Below, piece after piece: positions 9,452 to 19,600 of a stretch of 64,000 nucleotides of DNA. Positions within the stretch are counted from its first letter, which is position 1, and each line of letters begins with the position of its first letter. Position numbers and translations under genes: made by a program. The notes beneath the pieces were generated by a model, which did not search any database, was not told the origin of the DNA, and saw nothing but the letters and a program-made list of their open reading frames with translations. Origin of the DNA: Oscillospiraceae bacterium. GTDB taxonomy: Bacteria > Bacillota > Clostridia > Oscillospirales > Acutalibacteraceae. The stretch spans positions 62,001-126,000 of the forward strand of contig SVPU01000002.1 in assembly GCA_015065685.1 (NCBI GenBank), read 5' to 3'.

Positions 9452-10266
9452 AGTTTGCTGATATCCACCTGTTTAATTTCATCATCATCAATTTTTTTGC
9501 CTAACAACACCGAAGCAATATTTTTAAAGGAATTGGGTCTGTCGCTTACAAAGTAACTATGCTTTCCAACATTGCAGCTCTCATTTTCCATTGAATTTTC
9601 CTTCAAAAATTCTTTAACTGCAATAGCGGTTGAGGTACCTGCTTCAATTAAGGTTACTTTATCACCAACAACCGATTTTATAGCACCCTTTAACACGGGA
9701 TAATGTGTGCAGCCTAAAATCACAGTATCACACTCGGCATCAGTAATCGGTTTTAAATATCTTTTAGCCGTTTCAACAACAATGGGGTCATCATCTGCAT
9801 ACCAACCCTCTTCAACAAGCGGCACAAAAACCGTACAGCTGTTTGAAACAACCTGTGCATCGGGTAATATACTTTTTATGTATTCGGCGTGTTTTTGGCT
9901 TCGAATTGTAGCTGAAGTTCCAAGAACGCCGATTTTACCGTTTTTTGTTACATTACACGCAGATTTTGCCGCATGGGACACCACTTCAAAAAAAGGAACA
10001 TCTAAATCAACACCAATATCCGAAGCAACCGAAGAAACCGTTCCACAAGCCGCAATAATCAACTTGACATTGTTTTTTAATAAGAATTCGGCATCCTCTC
10101 GGGCATATCTTCTGATAATTTCATTACTGCGGGTTCCATAAGGCACACGGCCTGTGTCACCAAAATAAATTATATCTTCCGAAGGCATATATCGGGAAAG
10201 CTCTTTAACAACCGTTAAACCGCCAAGACCCGAATCAAAAACACCTATTGCGCGTTTATCGAACAT
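9448..10266 (-). CDS. murI: Glutamate racemase
   Basis: Interconverts L- and D-glutamate for peptidoglycan, using two cysteines as acid/base. N-terminal GVFDSGLGGLTV (residues 8-19), YFGDTGRVPYG near 34, and GCTHYP with the second catalytic Cys near 186 are standard. The first catalytic site normally reads ACNT; here it is AACGTVSS, keeping Cys74 but placing Gly75 where a substrate-contacting Asn is usual. Other aspartate/glutamate racemases use related motifs, so activity or substrate may be shifted, although MurI remains the best call. It is first gene of the murI-ywiB-argS block and has its own promoter. Confidence 0.9.
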   Translation of the reverse strand: MFDKRAIGVFDSGLGGLTVVKELSRYMPSEDIIYFGDTGRVPYGTRSNEIIRRYAREDAEFLLKNNVKLIIAACGTVSSVASDIGVDLDVPFFEVVSHAAKSACNVTKNGKIGVLGTSATIRSQKHAEYIKSILPDAQVVSNSCTVFVPLVEEGWYADDDPIVVETAKRYLKPITDAECDTVILGCTHYPVLKGAIKSVVGDKVTLIEAGTSTAIAVKEFLKENSMENESCNVGKHSYFVSDRPNSFKNIASVLLGKKIDDDEIKQVDISKL

Positions 10267-10297
10267 ATAATCACCCCAAGATATTTATATTCAATTT

Positions 10298-10326
10298 ATA
10301 ATACCATATTTAATTAAATATATCAA
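10298..10326 (-). promoter_or_regulatory. Promoter of the murI-ywiB-argS-pncB-lon-engB block
   Basis: TTGATA (10321-10326) and TATTAT (10298-10303) with 17-base spacing lie about 30 bases before the murI start. Gene spacing downstream is tight all the way to engB, with no clear terminator between. Confidence 0.6.
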
Positions 10327-10343
10327 TAACTATTTATATATAA

Positions 10344-10378
10344 ATACAAAAAAAATGGCGGTCTTTTCGACCGCCATT
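10344..10378 (-). terminator. Intrinsic terminator after xerD
   Basis: A perfect 10-base stem AATGGCGGTC/GACCGCCATT with a short loop lies just past the xerD stop. It is followed on the minus strand by a run of T (plus-strand A run at 10348-10355). Confidence 0.92.
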
Positions 10379-10382
10379 AAAA

Positions 10383-11273
10383 TCATTTTGCAAGTGGATG
10401 GAACTTAGCATAAGCCGTGTTATACTTGCTTTTAATCAATTTTGCATAAATTTGAGTTGAAGATATATCGGTATGACCGAGCATATCCTTAATATCCGAA
10501 AGCTTTGCACCGTTTTCGAGCAAATGTGCCGCAAACGAATGGCGCAGAGTGTGAGGTGTGATATCCTTCTTAATTCCCGCCATTTCAGCATAGTGCTTAA
10601 TAATCTTCCAAAAGCCTTGACGAGAGAGATGCTGGCCCGACATATTTGTGAAGAGCTTGTCCTCATTTTCATCAAGCACAATTGCAGGTCTTACATTATA
10701 AACATAATCGGTAAGACTTCTAACTGCAGCGGGATAAATCGGAACAATTCTCTCCTTTTTATCGTTATGCAAATGTATAATACCAATTTGCAAATTAATA
10801 TCATTCAAGGTAAGCTCAATCAGTTCGGAAACCTTGATGCCTGTGGCATAAAGCAGCTCAAGCATTGCTTTATCGCGAACGCTCTTGAAATCATCACCCT
10901 TAGGTTGCGAAAGCAATAAAACAATTTCCGAGGAATCGAGCACACCGGGTAATTTCTTCTCGGCTTTTTTGAGCTTGATTTTGTCTATTGGATTACTGTT
11001 CGCAATTCCTTTATTTATAAGAAAACGATAATAGCATCTGAGCGAAGCAGCAATTCTTGATTTTGTTGAATCAGATTTACCTAAAACGGATAAATAACTA
11101 AAATATTTATCAAGCAAGCCATTATCAACAGAAATAACATTATCAATTTTTTCAACCGAAGCACAGTATGATGTGAACTGATTTATATCGCGCAAATACG
11201 CTTCCGAAGTATTACTTGAAGACTTTTTTTCATTAAGTAAATAGCTTTTGAAAATTTCAATATAATCTGTCAT
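10383..11273 (-). CDS. xerD: Tyrosine recombinase, XerD type (catalytic Arg I position is Lys)
   Basis: A 296-residue Xer-family recombinase, expected to resolve chromosome dimers at dif. It has an N-terminal SAM-like core-binding domain (about 5-85) and a C-terminal catalytic domain. Visible active-site residues are Lys173 (KKERIVP), His241 and Arg244 (HTLRHSF), His267 (LGHTD) and Tyr276. The first catalytic arginine, normally in ATGLRVSEL, is lysine 147 here (ATGIKVSEL). Position next to spoIIM matches xerD/ripX in Bacillus, so this is probably the host Xer protein and not a phage integrase. Whether it recombines efficiently with Lys is unknown. Terminator follows directly. Confidence 0.88.
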   Translation of the reverse strand: MTDYIEIFKSYLLNEKKSSSNTSEAYLRDINQFTSYCASVEKIDNVISVDNGLLDKYFSYLSVLGKSDSTKSRIAASLRCYYRFLINKGIANSNPIDKIKLKKAEKKLPGVLDSSEIVLLLSQPKGDDFKSVRDKAMLELLYATGIKVSELIELTLNDINLQIGIIHLHNDKKERIVPIYPAAVRSLTDYVYNVRPAIVLDENEDKLFTNMSGQHLSRQGFWKIIKHYAEMAGIKKDITPHTLRHSFAAHLLENGAKLSDIKDMLGHTDISSTQIYAKLIKSKYNTAYAKFHPLAK

Positions 11274-11291
11274 ACTGCACCTCCTTAAAAT

Positions 11292-11924
11292 TTATAAATT
11301 AAAACTCGATAATAAATTCACCGAAATCAAAGCATCAATTAAAGCTGCTATTAAAAACAACAAAATATACAACGAAAACTTAACCGAATATTTTTTGAAA
11401 TTTTCGTAAATCGGTTTGCTTGAATCTTCATAAAATGTATGTTTTGCAAGCAAAAAAGAAAAATCTAGTGATTGTAGCGAAGCTAAAATCGTACCAATTA
11501 TTATGAAAATCACAGTGGGAACAAAAATCACCGTGTGAAAAGCAATACCTTTGAGTGAAAATTCGGCGTAAAGAAAGGAAACTAGGCTACCGTAAAAAAC
11601 ACCGTTAAGCGCTACTATCATAGGTATAAAAACCACACCGAGCATTGAGGTTCCGAAAGCAAACAGTGATACGAAAATTATCATTGACCCTAAAAATGAA
11701 TCAAAAAATATTTTAAAAAATGTGGCATCAATTCGTTTTTCAATAAAACCGTTTAAGAAATTTTCGGGAATTTCTTTTAAAAGCGAGTATTTATCATAAA
11801 AAAATACACCAAAAAAGATACCGATTATTAAAAAAAGTGTGGTTAATATTAAAAGTTTATTGTCAACAAAGCACTTAAAAATATCTTTATAACCTTTTAT
11901 TCTGAAAACAGTTCCTCTGCTCAC
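11292..11924 (-). CDS. spoIIM: Stage II sporulation protein M (SpoIIM)
   Basis: Integral membrane protein; in spore formers SpoIIM works with SpoIID and SpoIIP in peptidoglycan remodelling during engulfment. About five hydrophobic segments are visible: residues 23-45 (LLILTTLFLIIGIFFGVFF), about 70-95, 100-125, 130-155 and the C-terminal 185-205. Length (210) is right for the DUF95/SpoIIM family. The track start at 11933 overlaps the ribosome site. The GTG at 11924 sits 8 bases after GGAG and gives MSRGTVFRIKGYKD. It is followed 18 bases later by xerD, a conserved neighbourhood in Firmicutes. Confidence 0.88.
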   Translation of the reverse strand: MSRGTVFRIKGYKDIFKCFVDNKLLILTTLFLIIGIFFGVFFYDKYSLLKEIPENFLNGFIEKRIDATFFKIFFDSFLGSMIIFVSLFAFGTSMLGVVFIPMIVALNGVFYGSLVSFLYAEFSLKGIAFHTVIFVPTVIFIIIGTILASLQSLDFSFLLAKHTFYEDSSKPIYENFKKYSVKFSLYILLFLIAALIDALISVNLLSSFNL

Positions 11925-12301
11925 GATTATCACTCCGTTCTATTCAAAATAATATGAATGCAACGGACAAGATATTACAACAAGATTTAGTTGTTAGATT
12001 AAAAGCCTACACAAAATATTGAGAAATTCCGTTTTTATGTAAACCAAATCCCTAAGATAAAGCTCGAAGAAAATTAAGCATAGCCCGATATTTCTCGAGC
12101 ATAAATAGTTATACAACAATTTCTCTTTTAAATCAATTTACATTTTTGTAACCTTTTGGATTATGTTAACTTATTATGTTAACCACACAATATGTACCCC
12201 CGTATTTTGTCGAATAACCCTATTTATTGTAAAATATTTTTCTTTTATTTTCGCAAAATTTATGATATACTATATTAAAATGATTTTTACGGAGAGATAT
12301 T
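11925..12301. other. Intergenic region between divergent spoIIM and SDR genes
   Basis: About 375 bases without a gene. It holds an imperfect inverted repeat (GCTCGAAGAAA 12062-12072 with TTTCTCGAGC 12091-12100) and an 11-base tandem repeat ATTATGTTAAC (12160-12170 and 12173-12183). A TATACT at 12266-12271 could be the -10 of the SDR gene, but no good -35 is seen. No convincing sigma-A promoter for spoIIM was found, which would fit use of a sporulation sigma factor, though that is inference. Confidence 0.5.
12160..12183. repeat. Tandem 11-base direct repeat, possible operator
   Basis: ATTATGTTAAC occurs twice, starts 13 bases apart, about 120 bases before the SDR start codon. Each copy contains the palindrome GTTAAC. 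No other copy was noticed in neighbouring intergenic regions. Confidence 0.5.
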
Positions 12302-13036
12302 ATGAATAAAACGGTGTTAATTACAGGTTCATCGAAAGGAATCGGTGCGGCAACCGCAATTTTGTTTGCTCAAAAAGGATACAATGTTGTTATAAACTAT
12401 AATGATTCTTATGAATCAGCTTCCCTGCTCTGCCGTTCCTTAGTTTCAAACGGCTATTCTGTTATGACTCACAAGGCAAATGTTGCAAATAAGCTTGAGG
12501 TTGAATTAATGGTTAAGGAAACGCTATATAAATTCGGCAGTCTTGATATTCTCGTTAATAATGCCGGCATTTCACAACAAGCGGTTATAACCGAAACCAG
12601 CGAAATTGATTTTGATAGAATAATCGACGTTAATTTAAAGGGTGTATTTAATTGCTGCAAATCTGTTATACCCTCAATGGTGAGCCGTCAATCAGGTAAA
12701 ATAATCAATATATCTTCTATGTGGGGTCAGGTTGGCGCTTCATGTGAGGTTGCTTATTCGGCTTCAAAAGCTGGTGTAATCGGTCTTACAAAAGCCTTGG
12801 CAAAGGAATTGGCCCCCAGTGGAATTACCGTTAACGCTATCGCCCCCGGTCTTATAGAAACAAGTATGAACTCAAATTTAACAATTGAAGAATTATCTGA
12901 TTTTGTTAACGAAATACCGCTAGGCAGAATGGGCAGCGCCGATGAAATTGCGGCTGCCATCGAATTCTTAGCATCCGATAAAGCTGATTACATAACAGGA
13001 CAAGTTCTTGGTATAAACGGTGGATATGTAATTTAA
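12302..13036 (+). CDS. Short-chain dehydrogenase/reductase, FabG-like
   Basis: Classical SDR of 244 residues with the NAD(P) Rossmann motif GSSKGIGAA (residues 8-16), NNAG near 87, and the catalytic Ser (NISSMWG, about 138) and YxxxK (YSASKAG, about 152). The pattern is closest to 3-oxoacyl-ACP reductase FabG. The gene stands alone on the plus strand with its own terminator and no fatty-acid genes nearby. The substrate therefore cannot be assigned, and it may be a stand-alone ketoreductase rather than the main FabG. A GGAGAG ribosome site precedes the ATG. Confidence applies to the family; exact role is open. Confidence 0.85.
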   Translation: MNKTVLITGSSKGIGAATAILFAQKGYNVVINYNDSYESASLLCRSLVSNGYSVMTHKANVANKLEVELMVKETLYKFGSLDILVNNAGISQQAVITETSEIDFDRIIDVNLKGVFNCCKSVIPSMVSRQSGKIINISSMWGQVGASCEVAYSASKAGVIGLTKALAKELAPSGITVNAIAPGLIETSMNSNLTIEELSDFVNEIPLGRMGSADEIAAAIEFLASDKADYITGQVLGINGGYVI

Positions 13037-13050
13037 AATTAACCTATATA

Positions 13051-13084
13051 AAAACTCCCGATACATTTTGTATCGGGAGTTTTG
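13051..13084. terminator. Bidirectional intrinsic terminator
   Basis: AAAACTCCCGATAC paired with GTATCGGGAGTTTT, loop ATTTT. A and T runs on both sides serve the plus-strand SDR gene and the minus-strand addA, which ends at 13104. Confidence 0.92.
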
Positions 13085-13103
13085 TTGTTTCAAGGCAGCA
13101 TCA

Positions 13104-16100
13104 TCAAATTAAAATATAATCTGATAAATTGAAAGAATAAATGATTTTTTCTTTAACCGGTTTGCCGAAAATCTTTTCGCAAGCCTTAGCATAAAAATTT
13201 AACTGCTCTGCATAAGACTCGGCTAAATAATTAATATCATCCACTCTGTCAGTTTTAAAGTCGAGAATAACAATTCCATCTTGCTCTTCAAAACAAATAT
13301 CAACAGCACCTTGAACAATAATGCTTTCGCTTTCAAAACGCTTATCAAGGTGAGGCGCAACTTGTGTTGCAGGAACTTCTGTCAAAAAACGCATCTCGCG
13401 TTTAATATTCTGCGATTTTAAAATTCGTTTGAAAATATCACTATCAAAGAATTTCGCAATCTTTTCAGTGCTAATGGCGTTATATTCCCTCTCAGAAATA
13501 AACTGCCATTCTAAAAGTCTATCCAACTCTCCGCCGATATCATGAAATTTTTCAAAATCATAAAACTGCATAACCTTGTGCATCGCAGTTCCTATCTCGG
13601 TTGCTGTTATGCCTTTATTGCTCATAAAACCGGGCTTTGTGGCAAAAGCAAATTTGGCACTTTCGGCGCTGTTTGCAAGCTTAGAAACCGATGCCTTGGA
13701 TTCAACTGAAATCAGTTCCTCGAACGGATACTCAAAAGATAAATTTTCATTTATTTTTTGCACTAAATCTGCGTCAAGCTCATAATTATTTTCAACCAAA
13801 GCTTCGGTTGAAGCGGTATCAGCCCAATCAGTAATTTCGATATCAATTTTGCTGTTACTTGCAACAGCAATAATTGATGAAGCCGTTCCACGCAGCTTGT
13901 CGCCGTTTGGATGCAAAAGAAGAGAAATAAGTAGCCAATCAAGATAAGACTTAGTTTTTGAGAAGAGACTACCGTTAATTTCATTTCCGCTAGCCAAGAG
14001 CAACATTTTTAAATCTTCAATTTTCTTATCAAAATTTGAAATTGAAGAAGTTAAAATCAGCTTGTCCTGTGTTCGCGTCATAGCAACATATAAAAGCCTT
14101 AATTCTTCACTAAGTCGTTCAATGCGGATTTTCTCAAGAATTGCTTGGTAACCCACAGTTGTAACCTTCTGCTTTATATCCTCATCGAAATATTTATAGC
14201 CAATACCAAAATCAGTTGTATATAATGTTGATTCCTTAGATTCGCTGCTATTAAATTCGCCTGAAAGATTAGCAACAATACAAATCGGGAATTGCAAGCC
14301 CTTTGAAGCGTGAATACTCATAATTTTAACTGCATTATCCGAGGAATTTGCACTTTTATTATTTGCAACATTCTGATTTTTAACATATTTTAAAAATCCT
14401 GAAAGTGTTGGGAAATTAGCGGCCGAATATTGCTCTGCCAAATCGCAGAATAACAAAAGATTGTTCTTTCTTCTTGTGCCATCCTCCATTGAAGAAACTA
14501 AATCAAAATATCCGGTTTCAATTAAAGTGTTAAAAACGAAAGTCGGCAAAGGATTCACAACAGAAGCTAATCTGAATTTTTTGATTTCTTTAATTAAGCT
14601 TTCCGCCTTTTTATTGCCGTTTTCTGAGGCTTTTAAAAATGCGGAATATAAATTACCATCCCGCTTTTCAGCGCGAATTTCAGCCAATTCATCAGCACTA
14701 AACTTAAAAATCGGAGACATCGCAACAGATAATAGCTCGATATCTAATGTGGGATTATCAATTACCGCCAACAGCGATGTGATAACCGCAACCTCAATGG
14801 AATCTGCAAAGCTATCTGCCGTATATGATACAGGTATACCCTGCTTTTTTAGTTCCTCGGCTATTATCGGTGCCTTTAGCTTTGCTGAACGCAAAAGAAT
14901 TGCAAAATCAGAATATTTTGCCTCTCTCAAATTTTCATTATCGAGCTTTATTATTTTCTTGTTATCAACCGTTTCCTTGATTATTTCAGCAATATGCCTT
15001 GCCTCATAAATTATTTTGGATTCTTCAGAGCCCTTGCAATTTATTATGTGAAGCTCAGTGGCGGATGTATCAACTTTCGGAAAAACAGCAGCAGGAAGCA
15101 ATTTTTCTTCTTCGTTATACAAAATATCACCAGTGTTTTGTGTCATAAAAAGCGTGAAGAAGAAATTTATAAACTCACAAACATCCGATTTGCATCTGAA
15201 ATTACTGCTTAAAATAATTTTCTTGGTGTCATCTTCAAGAGCCTCATCAGACAATATAGCATTGTTTTTCTTTTTAAGAAAGTTTTTCGGGTTTGCACCG
15301 CGAAAAGCATAAATGCTCTGCTTGATATCTCCCACTGCAAACAGTTTTTGCGAATTATCCGATAACACAGTAAAGAGAATATCTTGCAAATCATTAGTGT
15401 CTTGATATTCATCAACCAAAATTTCATCAAAGCGCGATAATAATTCCTCGGCATCGGCCTTGAGCCTAATTTCGCCATTGGAATTACATTCACAAAGCAA
15501 TTTTAAAGCCATATGCTCTGTATTGTGGAAAGTAAAACAGTTTTCGGTTTTATATTCTGCAAACAGTTCATCATCAAAACGGCATAAAATTTCTGCTAAA
15601 AGCCTTGTTGGAGCCAATAATTTTGAAAACTGCTCGCAAATAGTTTTCTTATCCGCAAAGAAGAGCTTATTTAATTTTTCAATTTCCTTTAAGGTGTAAT
15701 TTTTATAAATTTCTTTTGCGGTGTTAACCTCTAAAACATCCGAAAATCCTCTCAATGTCGGAAGTGAAGTGAGCGAAAACTCTGAGAGCAGATTATAAAA
15801 ATTATCCCACTCGTTTGTTTTAAGGGCTTCATCAAAATCCGCTAAACGCTCAGAAAGCTCACAAAAGTAAGGAAAATAAGTCTCATTAGCCTTTTCATAG
15901 TCGCTTAACAAATCAAGACCACGGCCCAGCATTTCCCTCAAGCCGCTAACAATTTCCCCTGCTCTTTCAAAGCAGTATTTCCACCAAATATTCTCTGGCG
16001 AAAAACTGCTATAAAAATCCCTAAACGAGCTAAACCACATTTTGGGGAACGGCAACTGACGGCTATATTCAAAAATTCCCAAAACAAAATCTATAAATGA

Positions 16101-16604
16101 CTGCTCATCATATTCAGTGCCGATTATATCGAGAAGCGTTAGAAAATCTTCATCCTTTTTCTTTAAATATTCGCCAATAATTCGGTTTAAAACCTTGCGG
16201 TTTATCGCGTCTAAAGAAGTGCCATCTAAAATCTTGAAATCGGGTGATATATCAACCCTTTCAAAATTCTCGCGCACCAAATCAATGCAAAATGAATCTA
16301 TTGTGCAGATTTTCGCACTTGAAAGTAAATGCTTTTGTTTTAAAAGCGCAACATCACCCGGATTATTTCTGCATTCTTCATCCAATCGTTTTTCAATTCT
16401 TGTGCGCATTTCAGCGGCAGCTGCATTTGTGAAGGTTACAATCAAGAGTCTGTCCGCACTGATTGGTGTTTGCTTAGAACAAAGCATTGAGATAACACGC
16501 TCAACCAAAACGGCAGTTTTTCCCGAGCCCGCCGCGGCGGATACTAAAACATTACCCTTTGTGGTAATCGCCTTTAATTGTTCATCAGTCGGACAAAATT
16601 TCAT
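13104..16604 (-). CDS. addA: ATP-dependent helicase/nuclease subunit A (AddA)
   Basis: UvrD-like helicase plus nuclease subunit of AddAB, the Gram-positive counterpart of RecBCD that processes double-strand breaks for RecA. Walker A VSAAAGSGKTAVLVERV is near residue 22-38, the helicase DEYQDTN near 390, and the superfamily 1 motif LYVAMTRTQDKLI near 845. The C-terminal nuclease has GAVDICF and the metal-binding ILDFKTDRVDD near 1130. At 1166 residues it is slightly shorter than B. subtilis AddA (about 1230). Its start overlaps the addB stop by 20 bases, implying translational coupling. Confidence 0.96.
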   Translation of the reverse strand: MKFCPTDEQLKAITTKGNVLVSAAAGSGKTAVLVERVISMLCSKQTPISADRLLIVTFTNAAAAEMRTRIEKRLDEECRNNPGDVALLKQKHLLSSAKICTIDSFCIDLVRENFERVDISPDFKILDGTSLDAINRKVLNRIIGEYLKKKDEDFLTLLDIIGTEYDEQSFIDFVLGIFEYSRQLPFPKMWFSSFRDFYSSFSPENIWWKYCFERAGEIVSGLREMLGRGLDLLSDYEKANETYFPYFCELSERLADFDEALKTNEWDNFYNLLSEFSLTSLPTLRGFSDVLEVNTAKEIYKNYTLKEIEKLNKLFFADKKTICEQFSKLLAPTRLLAEILCRFDDELFAEYKTENCFTFHNTEHMALKLLCECNSNGEIRLKADAEELLSRFDEILVDEYQDTNDLQDILFTVLSDNSQKLFAVGDIKQSIYAFRGANPKNFLKKKNNAILSDEALEDDTKKIILSSNFRCKSDVCEFINFFFTLFMTQNTGDILYNEEEKLLPAAVFPKVDTSATELHIINCKGSEESKIIYEARHIAEIIKETVDNKKIIKLDNENLREAKYSDFAILLRSAKLKAPIIAEELKKQGIPVSYTADSFADSIEVAVITSLLAVIDNPTLDIELLSVAMSPIFKFSADELAEIRAEKRDGNLYSAFLKASENGNKKAESLIKEIKKFRLASVVNPLPTFVFNTLIETGYFDLVSSMEDGTRRKNNLLLFCDLAEQYSAANFPTLSGFLKYVKNQNVANNKSANSSDNAVKIMSIHASKGLQFPICIVANLSGEFNSSESKESTLYTTDFGIGYKYFDEDIKQKVTTVGYQAILEKIRIERLSEELRLLYVAMTRTQDKLILTSSISNFDKKIEDLKMLLLASGNEINGSLFSKTKSYLDWLLISLLLHPNGDKLRGTASSIIAVASNSKIDIEITDWADTASTEALVENNYELDADLVQKINENLSFEYPFEELISVESKASVSKLANSAESAKFAFATKPGFMSNKGITATEIGTAMHKVMQFYDFEKFHDIGGELDRLLEWQFISEREYNAISTEKIAKFFDSDIFKRILKSQNIKREMRFLTEVPATQVAPHLDKRFESESIIVQGAVDICFEEQDGIVILDFKTDRVDDINYLAESYAEQLNFYAKACEKIFGKPVKEKIIYSFNLSDYILI

Positions 16605-19600
16605 TGTTTCCCTCCTTCCTTAATTGCTCAAAAACTTCGGTGTTGCTCAAGTCAGGCACTCTTTGAGGAATAGCATTTTCGAAGGCGCAAACCGAGGCAA
16701 AATCGCAATATTTACAAGCGGGTGTTTCCCTACCGTCAATCGGAGAAACCGCAATATCACCGCTTGAAATAATTTCACCCGTTTTGCTCATCACTTTTTC
16801 AAGATGATCAAAAATCTCTTTAAAGCCATCACTTTCAATATAGCTTGAAGCGCGCTTTGAAATACTGCCATCCTTGTTAAAATATAGCTTAGGAACGAAT
16901 TCTCCGTTACCGTCTTTTTCCATTGCCTTATATAAAGCTTCATCGGCTTGTAAAAGCCCGTTCATAGCCATACCTTTATTATTTAAATCGCGTTTTGATG
17001 GCTGATATAAAATACCCGCTGCAAAATCATCGGAAATGCCCTTTCCGCGCGTTATTGAGTAAAGATATATTAGCATCTGCAAATTAAGGCCAAAGAGAAT
17101 GTCAGGCAATTTAAAGCTCTTTGAACCGGTTTTATAATCAATGATTCTGATATAACCGTTGTATTCATCAACTCGGTCTATACTACCGATAATAGAAACC
17201 TCGCCATTTGAATACTTAAATCGCGGCGAATCTATCTCGGCATTTTCGCCGCCGATTTTAAGCTCACACGAAACGGGTTTAAAATCGCTTTGAGAGAGTT
17301 CAAGTGCAATATGTCTTACAACCTCTTTTAAAGAGCGAATCAGCCTTGAAATCAAAAACTCGATGCGCTCATCTATAACACTTGCAAACCCTCCAACACT
17401 GTCAAGATAAGCTTTTACATATTTTTCGGTTAAAGCATCTAAATTTTCATCTGTTAAATTCGAAAGGTTATCTTTATGTTCATTGATTAAGGATTCGAGA
17501 ACAAAATGCACAATTGTTCCCTTTTGCATAACATCAAATTCTGCAGGCTGAATTTTTTTAACCCTTAAGCCGTATTTGCAGAAAAAAGAAAAACGGCAAC
17601 GGTAAAAAGTGTCAAGCTTTGTTGCGGACAGTGTTATATTTTTTCCAAAAAGCTTTTGTGCATTTTCACTTGTGATTTTCTTTTCGAAAGTGTTATCCAA
17701 GACCCCAAAATCAACTGTGTTATTATTTTCACTTAAAGCTTTTGCCAATGTCAAAAAATCGGAATTTTGCTTGCGCAGCCGTTTATAGCTTTCGCTCACA
17801 AGTGCCGATTCGGTTTCGGGCAAATTGTTGATGTCAAGAGTCTTTTCGGGTTCTGTTCTTAATTCTAATTCAAAGTTATCTGTAAGTGATTTTATCAGCG
17901 AAGAAGGCTCCAGGGCTTGTCCATCAAAGGTTTGCTCAGAATATGAAATATAAACCTCATTCGAAGCACAGCAGAGGTTTGAATATAATAAATATTCTTC
18001 ATCAATGGCAGAAAAAATTGAATTATCGGAAATTTCAAGTTCATATTTTTCAATTAAATTTTTTCGCTCAATCAAATTGAAAACGCCCGAATTCTGAACG
18101 GCTTTCGGGAAAACCCCTTGGTTAACGCCCAAAATAAATGCAATCTTAGGTCTTGATGGTCTGATTCTGTCAGCCGCACCAAAAGTAACCTCATCCAACA
18201 TCTGCGGAATAACACCGATATCCGCATTAGATAAAGCAAGATTTATGGTTTCAAGATAATCGGAAACAGTTATGTCTTTTTCGCCGTAACTATTAACTAA
18301 ACTATTGAGAATTTTTATAAATTCATCATAGCATTGGCGCAGAGTTTCGTATGTATAAGATTTATCAATTTTTGAGAGTTTGCTTGATAAATTAATTAAC
18401 TTTTCAAAACTTCCGCATTCATCAAATAAATTAATAAGGGCGCTTGTCATCGATTTAGCGTTTTTGCCTATCGAATTTTTAAAGTTAATTAGCGGCGTGA
18501 TTGCTTTGATTCTAATTTCATTTATTTCATATAACTTAATTTTATTTTTTGAATTTTTATTTTCTTCAGCAACCAAACCATCGGGATTCATATCCCAGGT
18601 TCTTTGCCACATTTCACCCTTTATATTCCAAATAAACACGTAATTTTCAAGAAGTGAAATTTCTTCAAAACTCAATGTGCCAAGACCCGTTTTGTGAAAA
18701 TTGAGAATATCCTCAGAGGCGAATCTAATGGCTTTAATAGCAGACTCGGCCGCTCGTGATAGCGGAAAAGCATAAAGCGGAATTCTAGCATCATAAAACA
18801 CGCTGACATCATTTTTTTTGCAAGCTGCAGAAATTAACTGCTTATAGGTTTCGGGGTCGCGAGCAATAACACAAAAGTCGCGATAACGGTAATTTTTTGT
18901 GCGCACTAATTTTCTGATATTTCTTGCAACAAACTCCGCCTCATCAAATGGCGTTGCACATTTACACACAGTAACACCATTTAATTTTCGCGAATCGCCC
19001 TTTTCGCCTTTTAAAAATTCCTCAAAAAAACTAAGTGATTCATTAGAAAAATTGGAGCCGTTTAAGGTTATGCTATCCGCAATTTTAATACCGTGTTTTT
19101 TGGCAATTGCTTTAATTTTTGAAACTGCAATTCTAATGTTAGCAAAAAGATTATATTCCGCAGTTTTATCCACATCATTTGTGAGGGCAATATAAACATC
19201 CTTTGCCCCTGTTAAAACTCTTTCAATAATCTTATACTGTTGGCCTGTAAAACCCTTAAACGAATCAATAAAAACAGTTTTTCCATCAAAGAAATTAAAG
19301 TTTTGTAAATCGTTATACAATTTTGTAATATTATTGATTGGGTCGATGAATTTTTCACCTAATAACAAATCATAAGATTCAAAAATCAATGAAATATCAT
19401 TTAGTTTTGCTTTAAGCGTGGGTTCATTCACATTATCACTAAGAATTTTTAAATCGGTTGATGAAATTGAATTGATTTTAAATTCACTAATTGTATCAAC
19501 CATTGTTTTTGCAAAGTTAATGGAATTAGAATACTTTGACCATAAAGTCAAATCGGATGATACCTCATTTAAGGCTCGCTTCATAAAAATCAGTTTATCG

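Noticed and set aside
10383-11273. Tyrosine recombinase as a sign of a prophage or integrated element
   Set aside because: It lies next to spoIIM, the normal xerD locus, and no phage genes, attachment repeats or tRNA target are near.
14461-15009. A 182-residue plus-strand ORF opposite addA
   Set aside because: It lies entirely within the conserved AddA helicase region; its composition mirrors the antisense frame and it has no ribosome site.
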